Shown here: piece after piece, positions 42,507 to 51,877 of the stretch
Position numbering within the stretch: the stretch's first letter is position 1
Layout: the number at the start of each line of letters is the position of its first letter
Assembly (NCBI RefSeq): GCF_017873185.1
Contig: NZ_JAGGJX010000002.1
Coordinates: 248,001-312,000 of the forward strand
DNA: 64,000 nt
Origin: Metaclostridioides mangenotii
GTDB lineage: Bacteria; Bacillota; Clostridia; Peptostreptococcales; Peptostreptococcaceae
Reading direction: 5' to 3'
Translations under genes and position numbers: made by a program
The notes under the pieces: generated by a model
Told to the model about the DNA's origin: nothing
Databases searched by the model: none
The model's input: the letters and a program-made list of their open reading frames with translations, nothing else

Positions 42507-43952
42507 ATGAATAAAAGAATGGTAGTATATATATTGGGAAAGTTGATGGGTATCGAGGGAGTGCTAATGCTAATACCTGGGATAGTGTCTATTTTAAACG
42601 GTGAAAGGGAAGCAATTGATTTTTTCGTAACTTCAACTTTATTATTTGTTCTATTTTTAATATTTGGTAGAAAAAAACCGGAAAACTCAGGAATTTACGC
42701 AAAAGAAGGTTTTGTAATTGTGGCTTTTACTTGGGTACTCTGGTCTTTATTTGGCTGTATTCCCTACTTGATGAGCGGAAGTATTCCAACTTTTATAGAT
42801 GCTTTTTTCGAAACTGTATCTGGGTTTAGTACAACAGGAGCTACTATATTAAACGATCTGGAAAATTTATCTCAAGGCATGTTGTTTTGGAGAAGTTTTA
42901 CTCACTGGATAGGTGGTATGGGAGTTTTGGTATTCGTATTGGCATTTATTCCATTGACTGAAAAAAGATCAGTGCACTTATTACGTGCAGAAGTGCCAGG
43001 ACCTACAGTGAATAAAATTGTACCTAAGGTTAGTTCTACAGCTAAGATATTGTATGGGATTTATATTCTTCTATCTATAATTTTAACTATAATGTTGATG
43101 TTTGGAGGAATGTCTTTATTCGATAGTTTAATTCATATGTTCAGTACCGCGGGTACTGGTGGGTTTTCAAATAGGATCGATAGTATAGCGCACTATGACA
43201 GTGCTTATATTGAGGGCGTTCTTGTTCTTTTTATGGTACTATTTGGGATAAATTTTAATATATTGTATTTATTTATAATAAAGAAATTTTCTATAGCTTT
43301 TAAGAGTGAGGAAGTAAGAGTTTATCTAGGGGTTATTCTTCTTGCAACAATTGCTATAGCTATAAATATCTTAGGCATATACGAAACGCCTATAAAAGCA
43401 TTAAGATATGCAGTTTTCCAGGTGGTTTCAATTATTACATCTACTGGTTATGCGACCGCGGATTATGAATTGTGGCCGATGTTTTCAAAGTCTATACTAC
43501 TTGGAATAATGATAATCGGGGCGTGTGCAGGGTCCACTGGAGGTGGAATTAAAACATCCAGATTGATTATCCTTGTGAAGACTGTAAGGCAAGAGATCAA
43601 ACACATTCTTCATCCTCAATCAGTTAGTATTGTTACAATAGATAAAAAAAGAGTGAGCGGTGAGGTTATTCACGGTGTATACATATATTTTATTGTCTAT
43701 GTAATTATGTTGGTTTTATCAGTTTTGTTAGTATCAATTCAAAATTTAGATTTTGCTACTACATTTAGTGCGGTATTAAGTTGTTTAAATAATGTTGGTC
43801 CGGGATTGGCAGGAGTTGGGCCTACTCAGAGTTTTTACGATTTTTCAGTGTTTTCAAAACTAGTGCTGTGCTTTAATATGTTGGCAGGTCGTTTGGAATT
43901 ATTTCCATTTTTAATTGTATTTTCACCTTCTTTGTGGAGAAACAAGTTTTAA
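42507..43952 (+). CDS. trkH: Trk potassium channel subunit TrkH
   Basis: A 481-residue membrane protein with four pore-loop repeats. Selectivity-filter-like segments seen are SGFSTTGATIL, STAGTGGFSN, TSTGYATADYE and LNNVGPGLAGVG. The cytoplasmic gate region CAGSTGGGIKTSR is conserved. It takes up K+ under TrkA control. The ribosome site GAGGGATAGG lies in the end of trkA. The operon appears complete. Confidence 0.93.
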   Translation: MNKRMVVYILGKLMGIEGVLMLIPGIVSILNGEREAIDFFVTSTLLFVLFLIFGRKKPENSGIYAKEGFVIVAFTWVLWSLFGCIPYLMSGSIPTFIDAFFETVSGFSTTGATILNDLENLSQGMLFWRSFTHWIGGMGVLVFVLAFIPLTEKRSVHLLRAEVPGPTVNKIVPKVSSTAKILYGIYILLSIILTIMLMFGGMSLFDSLIHMFSTAGTGGFSNRIDSIAHYDSAYIEGVLVLFMVLFGINFNILYLFIIKKFSIAFKSEEVRVYLGVILLATIAIAINILGIYETPIKALRYAVFQVVSIITSTGYATADYELWPMFSKSILLGIMIIGACAGSTGGGIKTSRLIILVKTVRQEIKHILHPQSVSIVTIDKKRVSGEVIHGVYIYFIVYVIMLVLSVLLVSIQNLDFATTFSAVLSCLNNVGPGLAGVGPTQSFYDFSVFSKLVLCFNMLAGRLELFPFLIVFSPSLWRNKF

Positions 43953-44024
43953 ATTAATACTATTACTATGTTAAAATTAATAATAAAACATCAGTATAAA
44001 GAAGAAATCTTAGGGAGTCGAAAT

Positions 44025-45233
44025 ATGCTTTTCACCAGAGAAAAAATAATAAGCGATTTAAAGTCGCAATTTAAAATAAATGGAAATATAATAGGTGTAT
44101 CGCTAGGAGCGGGAATAATAGCTAAATATGCGGCTAAGGGTGGTGCAGATTTAATATTAGCACTAAACTCAGGAAAATTTAGACAGATGGGGGTTAGCTC
44201 ATTAGGCGGCATGATGCCGTATTTCAATGCGAATGAATTAGTTATTGATTTTGCGTCGAGGGAAATATTGCCTACAATAAGAGAGATCCCCATCATATTT
44301 GGGTTGTGCGCTACGGACCCCACTATAAATCTCGATCTCTACATTGATAATATCCGTAATATAGGTTTTTCGGGAATCGTCAACTATCCATCTATAGGTA
44401 TGATAGATGGTTTATTTCGTGAGGCGTTGGAAGAAGAAGGATTTTCTTATGATGAAGAGGTAAAAGCAATAAAAATAGCGAGTAATAAAAATATTTTCAC
44501 AATAGCATTTGTATTTAATAAAGAAGAGGCTAAGAAAATGTTTGATGCTGGGGCAGATGTGATCTGTGCTCATCTAGGAGTTACAAAGGGAGGAGTATTA
44601 GGAGCGAAAAAAATGCTATCCCTTGAGTCCGCTGTTGAATTAGCTAATGAAGTTTTCGAAGTATGCAATAATTCAGATAGGGATATCATAAAAGTTATAT
44701 ACGGTGGACCTGTGAGTTCATCTAGAGATTTAAAATATATGTACGATAATACTGACACTATGGGTTACTTTGGAGGTTCTGCTTTTGAAAGAATACCGTC
44801 TGAAGAATTTATAACTAAAAAAACTAAAGAATTTAAGGTTACATCCAGATTTGAAGACGATCAGTTATTAAATAAAATGCTAGAAGGAGTAAGTAAGCAT
44901 TACGATTATGTGGAATTCGTAAAAGAATATGTATCCGTTCATTATATGGAGGACATAAGTTTTACTGAATTGGCAAAAGTAGTGCATATTTCTAGAACTC
45001 ATTTAAGTCGTTTATTTAATACTGAGTTAGGATGTAGTTTTTCGGAATACTTATCTAGATACAGGATCAATAAGGCTATAGAAATACTAAAAAAAGAGAA
45101 GATACAGTTAAAGAAAGTTGCTGATTTAGTGGGGTATAATGACTATGCACATTTTAGCAAGGTTTTTAAGAAACAAATAGGTATGTCGCCCAAAGAATAT
45201 ATAAATATGTCGCCTAAAGAATCTATAAAATAG
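44025..45233 (+). CDS. TIM-barrel (PEP-hydrolase/Tm-1-like) domain fused to AraC regulator
   Basis: A 402-residue fusion; ATG 44025 follows TTAGGGAG. Residues 1-275 are a paralogue of the TIM-barrel protein encoded at 46771: compare GVSLGAGIIAKYAAKGGADL and FGLCATDPTINLDLY here with [20 protein letters not shown] and [15 protein letters not shown] there. Residues 295-395 form an AraC/XylS double helix-turn-helix (ISFTELAKVVHISRTHLSRL, KKVADLVGYNDYAHFSKVFK). The enzyme-like domain probably senses the substrate or product of the adjacent pair and controls its transcription. This fusion is unusual; the regulatory role is inferred from position. Confidence 0.82.
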   Translation: MLFTREKIISDLKSQFKINGNIIGVSLGAGIIAKYAAKGGADLILALNSGKFRQMGVSSLGGMMPYFNANELVIDFASREILPTIREIPIIFGLCATDPTINLDLYIDNIRNIGFSGIVNYPSIGMIDGLFREALEEEGFSYDEEVKAIKIASNKNIFTIAFVFNKEEAKKMFDAGADVICAHLGVTKGGVLGAKKMLSLESAVELANEVFEVCNNSDRDIIKVIYGGPVSSSRDLKYMYDNTDTMGYFGGSAFERIPSEEFITKKTKEFKVTSRFEDDQLLNKMLEGVSKHYDYVEFVKEYVSVHYMEDISFTELAKVVHISRTHLSRLFNTELGCSFSEYLSRYRINKAIEILKKEKIQLKKVADLVGYNDYAHFSKVFKKQIGMSPKEYINMSPKESIK

Positions 45234-45355
45234 TACAAATATAAAAGTAAATGATACATATATACATATACTTTAAAACCCGATATATAGTAAGATTAAG
45301 TTAACATAGGCGGAAATAAACTAAACTAAATTATATTATTAAAGGGGGAGCGACA

Positions 45356-46576
45356 GTGAAAACAATAGCTATAGCAGGAACTTTTGATTCAAAAGGAAAA
45401 GAGTATTTATTTATTAAAGAGACTATAGAAAGTTTAGGTTTGAAAACACTTACAGTAAATTGCGGTGTGTTTGAGACAGAGTTTAAACCAGATATATCAA
45501 ATGAAGAAGTAGCAAAAGAAGTAGGACATGATATCAAAGAGATTGCGATCAAAAAAGATAGGGGACTAGCAACAGAAGTTTTATGTAAAGGTATGACAAA
45601 AATTATACCAAAACTTTATGCCCAAGGGAAATTTGATGGAATAATTTCTTTAGGAGGTAGCGGAGGAACATCTTTAATAGCTCCAGCGATGAGAGCATTA
45701 CCAATAGGTGTACCTAAAATTATAGTGTCAACAGTTGCATCAGGAGATGTTTCTGAATATGTGGGAACTAGCGATATTATAATGTACCCTTCAATTGTAG
45801 ACGTTGCAGGGCTGAATTCAATATCTACAAAGATATTTACAAATGCGGCATCTGCTATTTGTGGTATGGTTAAATTTGATGTTGAACAAGAAAAAATAGA
45901 AAAGCCTTTAATTGCAGCCACTATGTTTGGAGTTACAACTCCTTGTGTTGATACTGCAAGAGAGTATTTAGAAAATCAAGGATATGAGGTTTTAGTATTC
46001 CACGCAACAGGTGCTGGTGGAAAAACAATGGAAAGTCTTATAGGGTCAGGATTTTTTGAGGGTGTACTAGACCTTACAACGACAGAATGGTGTGATGAAT
46101 TAGTAGGTGGAATTTTAAACGCAGGTCCACATAGACTTGAAGCTGCGGCGAAATACAAAGTACCTCAAGTTGTATCAGTAGGCGCTATGGACATGGTAAA
46201 TTTCGGAGCAATAGACACTATACCAGCTAAATTCAAGGAAAGAAATTTATATAAACATAACCCAAGCACAACTTTAATGAGAACTACAGTTGAAGAAAAC
46301 AAACAGCTAGGAGAAATTATAGCTGGTAAATTAAATATGTCAAAGTCTCAAACTACTTTGATGCTACCATTAAAAGGAGTATCAATGATAGATCAAGAGG
46401 GTGAAGCTTTTTACGGTAAAGAAGAAGATGAGATGTTATTTAATACGTTAAAATCTAATATCAATTCGGATAAAGTAGATATAATAGAAATGAATAACAA
46501 CATTAATGATGGAGAATTCGCATTAGCTGCAGCTAAAAAATTGATAGAATTGATTTATGAATCAAAGACAAAATAA
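45356..46576 (+). CDS. Tm-1-like ATP-binding protein (UPF0261)
   Basis: A 406-residue protein starting at GTG 45356 behind AAGGGGGAG. The first lines (KTIAIAGTFDSKGKEYLFIK) and the GGSGGTSLIAPAMRALPIG block near residue 100 are characteristic of the UPF0261 family, the N-terminal half of tomato Tm-1. Further marks are FHATGAGGKTMESLI and LKGVSMIDQEGEAF. Bacterial members occur beside a TIM-barrel partner that equals the other Tm-1 half, as here. The reaction is not established for most; degradation of a small carbon compound is plausible. Confidence 0.85.
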   Translation: MKTIAIAGTFDSKGKEYLFIKETIESLGLKTLTVNCGVFETEFKPDISNEEVAKEVGHDIKEIAIKKDRGLATEVLCKGMTKIIPKLYAQGKFDGIISLGGSGGTSLIAPAMRALPIGVPKIIVSTVASGDVSEYVGTSDIIMYPSIVDVAGLNSISTKIFTNAASAICGMVKFDVEQEKIEKPLIAATMFGVTTPCVDTAREYLENQGYEVLVFHATGAGGKTMESLIGSGFFEGVLDLTTTEWCDELVGGILNAGPHRLEAAAKYKVPQVVSVGAMDMVNFGAIDTIPAKFKERNLYKHNPSTTLMRTTVEENKQLGEIIAGKLNMSKSQTTLMLPLKGVSMIDQEGEAFYGKEEDEMLFNTLKSNINSDKVDIIEMNNNINDGEFALAAAKKLIELIYESKTK

Positions 46577-46580
46577 GAGA

Positions 46581-46755
46581 AGCTAGATTAAGAGAAGATA
46601 GTTAAGTTGAGCTAGATTAAGAGAAGATAGTTAAGTTGAGATAGATTAAGAAAAGATAGATTAAGAAAAGATAGTTAAGATATGATAATTAAAATAAGAT
46701 AGTTGAGTTAAGATAGATTTAATTAAGATAAATTAAGTTAAGATAGATTAAGTTT
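46581..46755 (+). repeat. AGATAG-rich minisatellite between Tm-1-like genes
   Basis: Two identical 29-bp units (46581-46609, 46610-46638) are followed by 15-bp units of the type AGATAGATTAAGAAA (46639-46653, 46654-46668). Degenerate 15-mers (for example AGATAAATTAAGTTA) continue up to the ribosome site of the next gene. All frames contain stops; not coding. Confidence 0.85.
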
Positions 46756-46770
46756 TGGAGGTATAATATT

Positions 46771-47595
46771 ATGTTAACAAGAAAAGAAGTATTAAAGACT
46801 TTAAGAGAAGAAGTAACAAAGGGAAATTTATTGCTTGGAGCAGGAGCAGGAACTGGTATATCTGCTAAAAGTGCAGAAGCTGGTGGAGTAGATTTAATAA
46901 TTATATACAATTCAGGTAGATACAGAATGGCTGGTAGAGGTTCACTAGCAGGTCTTTTACCATACGGAGATGCTAATCAAATAGTTGTGGATATGGGAAG
47001 AGAAGTTTTACCTGTTGTAAAGAATACTCCTGTACTTGCGGGTGTATGTGGAACAGATCCATTTAGAGTGATGGAAGTTTACTTAAAGCAACTTAAAGAA
47101 CAAGGTTTTGCAGGAGTTCAAAACTTCCCAACAGTTGGATTGATAGATGGTGTGTTTAGAGCAAATTTAGAAGAAACAGGAATGGGTTATGACTTAGAGG
47201 TAGAAATGATAAGACTAGCACATGAGCTTGATATGCTAACTACACCGTATGTATTTGACGAAGAGCAAGCAGTAAAAATGGCAAAGGCAGGAGCCGATGT
47301 TTTAGTTGCGCATATGGGCTTAACGACTAAAGGAACTATAGGTGCTAAAACAGCTCTTACATTAGATGAAAGTGTAGCAAAGGTTCAAGCTATAGCAGAT
47401 GCAGGGAAATCAGTAAATCCAGATATTATGGTAATTTGTCACGGTGGTCCGATAGCTGATCCAAATGATGTGGAGTACGTGATGGCTAGAACTACTGGCG
47501 TAGATGGTTTCTTTGGTGCATCTAGTATAGAGAGATTTGCTACTGAAGTTGGTATAAAGAATCAGGCAGAAGCATTTAAGAAAGTTAGAAAATAA
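46771..47595 (+). CDS. TIM-barrel protein, PEP-hydrolase family (Tm-1 C-terminal half)
   Basis: A 274-residue PEP-mutase-like barrel annotated in relatives as phosphoenolpyruvate hydrolase family. Visible blocks are [64 protein letters not shown] and [17 protein letters not shown]. Together with the UPF0261 protein it covers both halves of the plant Tm-1 protein, so the two probably form one enzyme. TTTGGAGG precedes the ATG. A good terminator follows. Substrate unknown. Confidence 0.85.
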   Translation: MLTRKEVLKTLREEVTKGNLLLGAGAGTGISAKSAEAGGVDLIIIYNSGRYRMAGRGSLAGLLPYGDANQIVVDMGREVLPVVKNTPVLAGVCGTDPFRVMEVYLKQLKEQGFAGVQNFPTVGLIDGVFRANLEETGMGYDLEVEMIRLAHELDMLTTPYVFDEEQAVKMAKAGADVLVAHMGLTTKGTIGAKTALTLDESVAKVQAIADAGKSVNPDIMVICHGGPIADPNDVEYVMARTTGVDGFFGASSIERFATEVGIKNQAEAFKKVRK

Positions 47596-47663
47596 GAAGA
47601 GTTTAAAATAATTTTTGTGAGCTGTACCATATAATCTAATAAAATTCTAGAAAATAATAACTA

Positions 47664-47711
47664 AACAACTTCCTATGGTAAAATAAAATTAACTATAGGA
47701 GGTTGTTTTTT
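47664..47711 (+). terminator. Terminator of the Tm-1-like operon
   Basis: AACAACTTCCTATGGT (47664-47679) / AACTATAGGAGGTTGTT (47691-47707) followed by T-run. Confidence 0.8.
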
Positions 47712-47746
47712 GTTCATACATATATGATACATAAAAACTTCCATTA

Positions 47747-48454
47747 TTGGCAGATATAAAAAATGAAGAGTTTGATATTGAAAATAATAACTTAGTATAT
47801 ATTAATAACTTATCTGTAGAAGATTTTAAATTAAAAGTAGATATAGATAATTGTAAAATTAATAATGGAAAAATTAAAGCGAATATAATAAAGTATCTAT
47901 CTCAACATACTTCATCAACAGAAATAATTGAAGGAGAGTTGGAAGTAGAAGATGGAGTAGTAAAACTAGCAGAGGATAGTGACATAAAATTTGTTGCAGT
48001 TTTAAATAGACATAATAAATTAGATACAAAATCAATAGGCTTAGTTAAGGGGTTTGGAATAAATAAAGGTGCTGTTGGAAGTACGATTTCTCATGATAGC
48101 CATAACTTAACTATTGTATACGACAATCCCGATGAGGCTGTACTAGTCGCTGAGGATTTAATAAAACTTGGCGGTGGATTGAGTTGTGCTTTGAATAAGA
48201 TTAAAAACAATTTGCAATTATCTGTAGCAGGTTTAATGTCGACAAAAGAAGCGAATGAGATAGCGATACAGGCAAATGAAATGAAAAATTCATTAAGAGA
48301 AATGGGAATTACGGAAATGAAAAACCCGCTTTTAAGAATAGTAACTTTAGCGCTACCAGTTATACCTAAAGGTAAAATGTCTGATTTGGGATTAGTAGAC
48401 GTTTCAAATAAGAAAATTATAGATGTAGTAAAAAGTAAAAAAGTAATATATTAA
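47747..48454 (+). pseudogene. adeC: Adenine deaminase, C-terminal fragment
   Basis: The 235-codon frame carries the C-terminal adenine deaminase domain: VLNRHNKLDTKSIGLVKGFG, GAVGSTISHDSHNLTIVYD, LSVAGLMSTKEA and TLALPVIPKGKMSDLGLVDV. AdeC is about 570-600 residues. The amidohydrolase half with the metal-binding His/Asp residues is missing. The frame begins only 35 bp after the preceding gene's terminator and has no ribosome site at its TTG. It is therefore the remnant of a 5' deletion and inactive. Confidence 0.75.
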
Positions 48455-48543
48455 ATATCGATTTTATAAGAGTACAGTCTTCTGATTGGAAAGAGCACTC
48501 TTATTCTATTTAAAATATTATACAATTTAGAGCTTTTATTATT

Positions 48544-48660
48544 TTATTTTTCTTCAATAAATTCGAATAAATCCTCTACTGTCGTATCAAAAAATTTTAG
48601 CTACATCCATTGCTAACTTTAAAGAAGGATTATATTTTCCATTTTCTAAGTGTTTTATAA
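48544..48660 (-). pseudogene. XRE-family regulator, C-terminal remnant
   Basis: Minus-strand HLENGKYNPSLKLAMDVAK is followed by a T-run where one extra T breaks the frame; the frame then resumes FDTTVEDLFEFIEEK and stops. This is the second half of a YozG-like regulator, lacking its recognition helix. The rest of the 48455-48795 gap is non-coding. Confidence 0.55.
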
Positions 48661-48795
48661 ATAATTTAAAGAATATACATAAAATATGAATAAATTTCAA
48701 TAAATACCATATTTACAGAAGAAATGACAAAATTCGACAGTATATTTAGTTATAATAATATATGCAATTATTATTATGGAGGAGGAAAAATTTAA

Positions 48796-49290
48796 ATGGC
48801 AAAAATGATTCAATGTAAATCATGTTCAAGAGAAATAGCCTCAAATGCTAAATCTTGCCCTGGATGTGGAGCTAAAAACAAAAAACCAATTTATAAAAGA
48901 GCTTGGTTTATAATTTTAGCAGTAGTTATTGTAGGAGGAACAATGGCTAATCTTGGAGGAAATGATAACACAAGTACAAGCAATGGAAAAGAAGCTTCGA
49001 GAGTAAAAGAAGTAGAAAAAGCTAAATACGAAATAGTAGGTGATGTTACATCAGAAACTGATTCAGCTGCTACCTATATTAAAGGTGTTATAAAAAATAA
49101 TAGTGGGAAAGATGTTTCATATGTTCAGATAACATATAATTTATTTGATAAAGATGGCAACCAAATAGGTACGGCTTTGGATAATATTAACAATCTTGCA
49201 AAAGATGGTACTTGGAAATTCAAAGCAATAGGCCTTGATGTTGATGGTGAAATAGATACATTTAAGTTAGGCGAAATAACAGGTTTTTAA
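48796..49290 (+). CDS. Zinc-ribbon membrane protein with FxLYD-like domain
   Basis: A 164-residue protein. Residues 6-25 form a zinc ribbon (CKSCSREIASNAKSCPGCG). Residues 35-55 form one membrane helix (AWFIILAVVIVGGTMANLGG). The rest is an external FxLYD-like beta domain (AATYIKGVIKNNSGKDVSYV, ITYNLFDKDGNQIGTALDNI). The topology places the zinc ribbon inside and the beta domain outside. Such proteins are widespread in Clostridia with unknown function. GGAGGAGG precedes the ATG. Confidence 0.8.
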   Translation: MAKMIQCKSCSREIASNAKSCPGCGAKNKKPIYKRAWFIILAVVIVGGTMANLGGNDNTSTSNGKEASRVKEVEKAKYEIVGDVTSETDSAATYIKGVIKNNSGKDVSYVQITYNLFDKDGNQIGTALDNINNLAKDGTWKFKAIGLDVDGEIDTFKLGEITGF

Positions 49291-49307
49291 ATATAACAAC
49301 AACTTTA

Positions 49308-49342
49308 AAATACAGTAGCTATTATAGCTACTGTATTTTTTT
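49308..49342 (+). terminator. Terminator after zinc-ribbon gene
   Basis: AAATACAGTAGCT (49308-49320) / AGCTACTGTATTT (49326-49338) then T-run. Confidence 0.85.
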
Positions 49343-49385
49343 GCTTAATTCTATAAACCAGGATCTAGTTGAACTGACTTTTCAA

Positions 49386-50846
49386 TTAATTTATACGCTC
49401 AATAACTTCATCTTTGCAATAGTCGCATTTATCAATATTAGTTTTAAGACTGCGTTGTTTTGTAAAAAATATCATTGTACTAAATAAACCAATAGCTATC
49501 AATATAAGTAAAAATATAAGTCCAGCTTGTACTCCAACCTGAGTACCTAGAATATGATCTCCAGACGCACTATTTTTCTGGAACGAAGCGATAATAGCTG
49601 CAACAATTGAAGTAGCAACGGCACCAGAAAATTGCTGAAGAGTATTAAATATAGCATTACCATCTGATTCAAATGAAGTAGGTAATTGATTTAAAGCAGT
49701 AGTCATCAAGTTGCTATAAGCGATTCCCTCTCCTATCATAAATAGAGAATGGCAAATGATAATAAATACTAGTATATTGGAGCGAATCGATAATGCCATT
49801 AGAGCTAAAGCGATCAATGAAAGAATAAGTCCAAGAAGAATTGGTTTTTTTGGTCCTAGTTTATCAAGGATTCTTCCCGAGATAGGTGCAAGTATAGCTC
49901 CTATCAACGCACCAGGTAGCATAAACATACCAGAGATCGACGCAGATTTTAACTGCACTATTTGAAGGTAGATTGGAATAATAAATGATAAACCTAGTAA
50001 AAGGAATTGATAAACTAAAAAGCTAATTAGCAATAAATCAAATCCTACATGTTTAAAGACCTCTAAATTAATTAACGGTGTTTCAGAAATTTTCATACGT
50101 TTTATAAATAATAATAAACCTAAAATTCCTACAATAAAATATGTCCAAGGTAGCCATGAAAAGACTCCTTTTTCACCTACTATAGTGAAAAAGAATAGCA
50201 AACCTCCGAAAATTAAAGTAATATAAAATACCGCTAAAAAATCAAATTTAGTATCTGACGTATTCTTTTCTTTTTTTGATGATATCGAATAAATTCCTAA
50301 AAACAGCGATAAAATCAGTATCGGTATAAGTGAAATAAAAATGTAACGCCATGATAATTCAGTAGTTAACCATCCGCCAAAAGTCGGACCTATAGCTGGT
50401 GCTATGGCAGTGGTCAATACACCAAATCCCATCATTGTACCCCTTTTTTCTTGTGGAGCTTCTTCTAAAATAATATTGAACATAAGTGGAAGGGCTATAC
50501 CTGTAGCTAACCCTTGTAATAATCTACCAATTAGAAGAATAGAAAAAGTTGGAGACACGCAGTCGATAATTACTCCAGCTATGAAAATAAGATTTGAAGT
50601 AATAAACAATTTTTTCTTATCAAACTTCTGATTAAAGAAAGAAGAAATAGGTACGATAATCGAAATAATAAGTAAATAGATCGTTGTAACCCACTGTACC
50701 ATCGATAGAGATATATTAAATTCGTTCATCAGGGACGGAAAGGTAACGTTCATAGCTGTTTCTATTAATACACCACAAAAAGTCATGATTCCCGTCGCAA
50801 AGATTGCAAGTAATAATTTATTTTTTTCTTTATAATTTTGTTTCAA
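49386..50846 (-). CDS. DHA2-type MFS multidrug transporter
   Basis: A 486-residue efflux protein with 14 hydrophobic helices (EmrB/QacA group). I chose TTG at 50844-50846 because AAAGGGAGTG stands 7 nt upstream; the longer frame starts inside the leader hairpin. Family marks are LIETAMNVTFPSLMNEFNIS with VQWVTTIYLLIISI in helix 1-2, GRLLQGLATGIALPLMFNI, and GFGVLTTAIAPAIGPTFGGW (motif C). It exports drugs by proton antiport. A terminator-like leader precedes it, and a decayed second copy of both gene and leader lies at 57 kb. Confidence 0.9.
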   Translation of the reverse strand: MKQNYKEKNKLLLAIFATGIMTFCGVLIETAMNVTFPSLMNEFNISLSMVQWVTTIYLLIISIIVPISSFFNQKFDKKKLFITSNLIFIAGVIIDCVSPTFSILLIGRLLQGLATGIALPLMFNIILEEAPQEKRGTMMGFGVLTTAIAPAIGPTFGGWLTTELSWRYIFISLIPILILSLFLGIYSISSKKEKNTSDTKFDFLAVFYITLIFGGLLFFFTIVGEKGVFSWLPWTYFIVGILGLLLFIKRMKISETPLINLEVFKHVGFDLLLISFLVYQFLLLGLSFIIPIYLQIVQLKSASISGMFMLPGALIGAILAPISGRILDKLGPKKPILLGLILSLIALALMALSIRSNILVFIIICHSLFMIGEGIAYSNLMTTALNQLPTSFESDGNAIFNTLQQFSGAVATSIVAAIIASFQKNSASGDHILGTQVGVQAGLIFLLILIAIGLFSTMIFFTKQRSLKTNIDKCDYCKDEVIERIN

Positions 50847-50888
50847 AAAAACACTCCCTTTCAAATTATTTTTATAAGTGAAACCACA

Positions 50889-50931
50889 CAAAAAAGAGAC
50901 CACTTCTACATAAGTAGAAATCGCCTCTCTT
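50889..50931 (-). promoter_or_regulatory. Leader terminator/attenuator of the MFS gene
   Basis: On the minus strand AGAGAGGCGATTTCTAC pairs with GTAGAAGTGGTCTCT, loop TTAT, followed by six T, about 43 nt before the start codon. Transcription of the pump must pass it. A near-copy of the same element survives at 57127-57170 next to the MFS remnant, so gene and leader were duplicated together. Bases 50932-51150 hold the promoter region and no ORF. Confidence 0.65.
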
Positions 50932-51151
50932 ATCAGTAAAAAAAATTACTATCTGTACGAATTGCCTATCAACTATAATACAACAAATCTTTTTTCTAAT
51001 CAAGTTTTTCAATTTTCAAATTAAATCTTAGATTTATTGTGTCTAATTTATAATGTTGTCTCAAATCTAATAGGTATGTTTGAGTCAATATGAAATTTTG
51101 TTGATAAATATATTGAAAACACATATCATTTAAAATATATAGTAATACGTC

Positions 51152-51622
51152 TTATCTAGTTAATTTCTTTATTATTTCTCCGTGATTTGGATACAAGTTC
51201 AAAAGTTTTTTTCTATCAAACAACTCAAATTCATCAAAAGTAAATTGAGGGGCGACCATACATCCAACAAGTGCGAATCCATCATTGTTCATAGATGATC
51301 CAAATATGTAACCCTTAGGAACTAAAACTTGCGGAACTTCTCCTTTTTCAATATCTAGCCCTAATTGCTTGGTTATGAGTTCACCGTCTGGCATGATCAT
51401 ATATATAGTAAGAGCCTGTCCATCGTGGTAGTACCACATTTCATCAGAAGTTAATCTATGAAAATTTGAAACTTCTCCTGTTTCAAGTAAGAAATATATG
51501 CTGCTAAATAACCTTTTATCTTCTCTAAATAAATCTTCTGATATTACCGATTCTTTGAAATATCCACCTTCGACATGTGGTGTCATGTTTAATTTATCTA
51601 TATAATACTGTGCTGATTTCAT
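51152..51622 (-). CDS. Cupin-superfamily protein, DUF985 type
   Basis: A 156-residue cupin of the DUF985 group: AQYYIDKLNMTPHVEGGYFK at the start, SSIYFLLETGEVSNFHRLTS and DEMWYYHDGQALTIYMI in the barrel. VGCMVAPQFTFDEFELFDR lies at the end, usual for the family. Homologues are of unknown or sugar-epimerase-like function. GGAGGTATAG precedes the start. It stands alone. Confidence 0.85.
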   Translation of the reverse strand: MKSAQYYIDKLNMTPHVEGGYFKESVISEDLFREDKRLFSSIYFLLETGEVSNFHRLTSDEMWYYHDGQALTIYMIMPDGELITKQLGLDIEKGEVPQVLVPKGYIFGSSMNNDGFALVGCMVAPQFTFDEFELFDRKKLLNLYPNHGEIIKKLTR

Positions 51623-51838
51623 ACTATACCTCCAAAATATAATAAATATATTATATCAAAAATTTGATGATTTGTTAGTAATAGTAGAAGTTAAAGATTT
51701 AATCGGTGAATGTAGTGAATATTGTATTTAAAATAGACTTCCTTCCGAATATATTATTGAAAAACAGGTTATTTAATGTCCAACTATCAATATATGATTC
51801 GACAAAATTATTTTAGAAAAATCTATATAAAATAAGTG

Positions 51839-51874
51839 AAAGCAAGCCTCGCAGATATTTGCAAAGCTTGCTTT
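51839..51874 (-). terminator. Hairpin after DUF5692 gene
   Basis: AAAGCAAGC (51839-51847) / GCTTGCTTT (51866-51874), with inner pairing of GCAGATATTTGC. T-run is weak in the minus direction. Bases 51623-51838 contain no ORF. Confidence 0.5.
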
Positions 51875-51877
51875 ATG

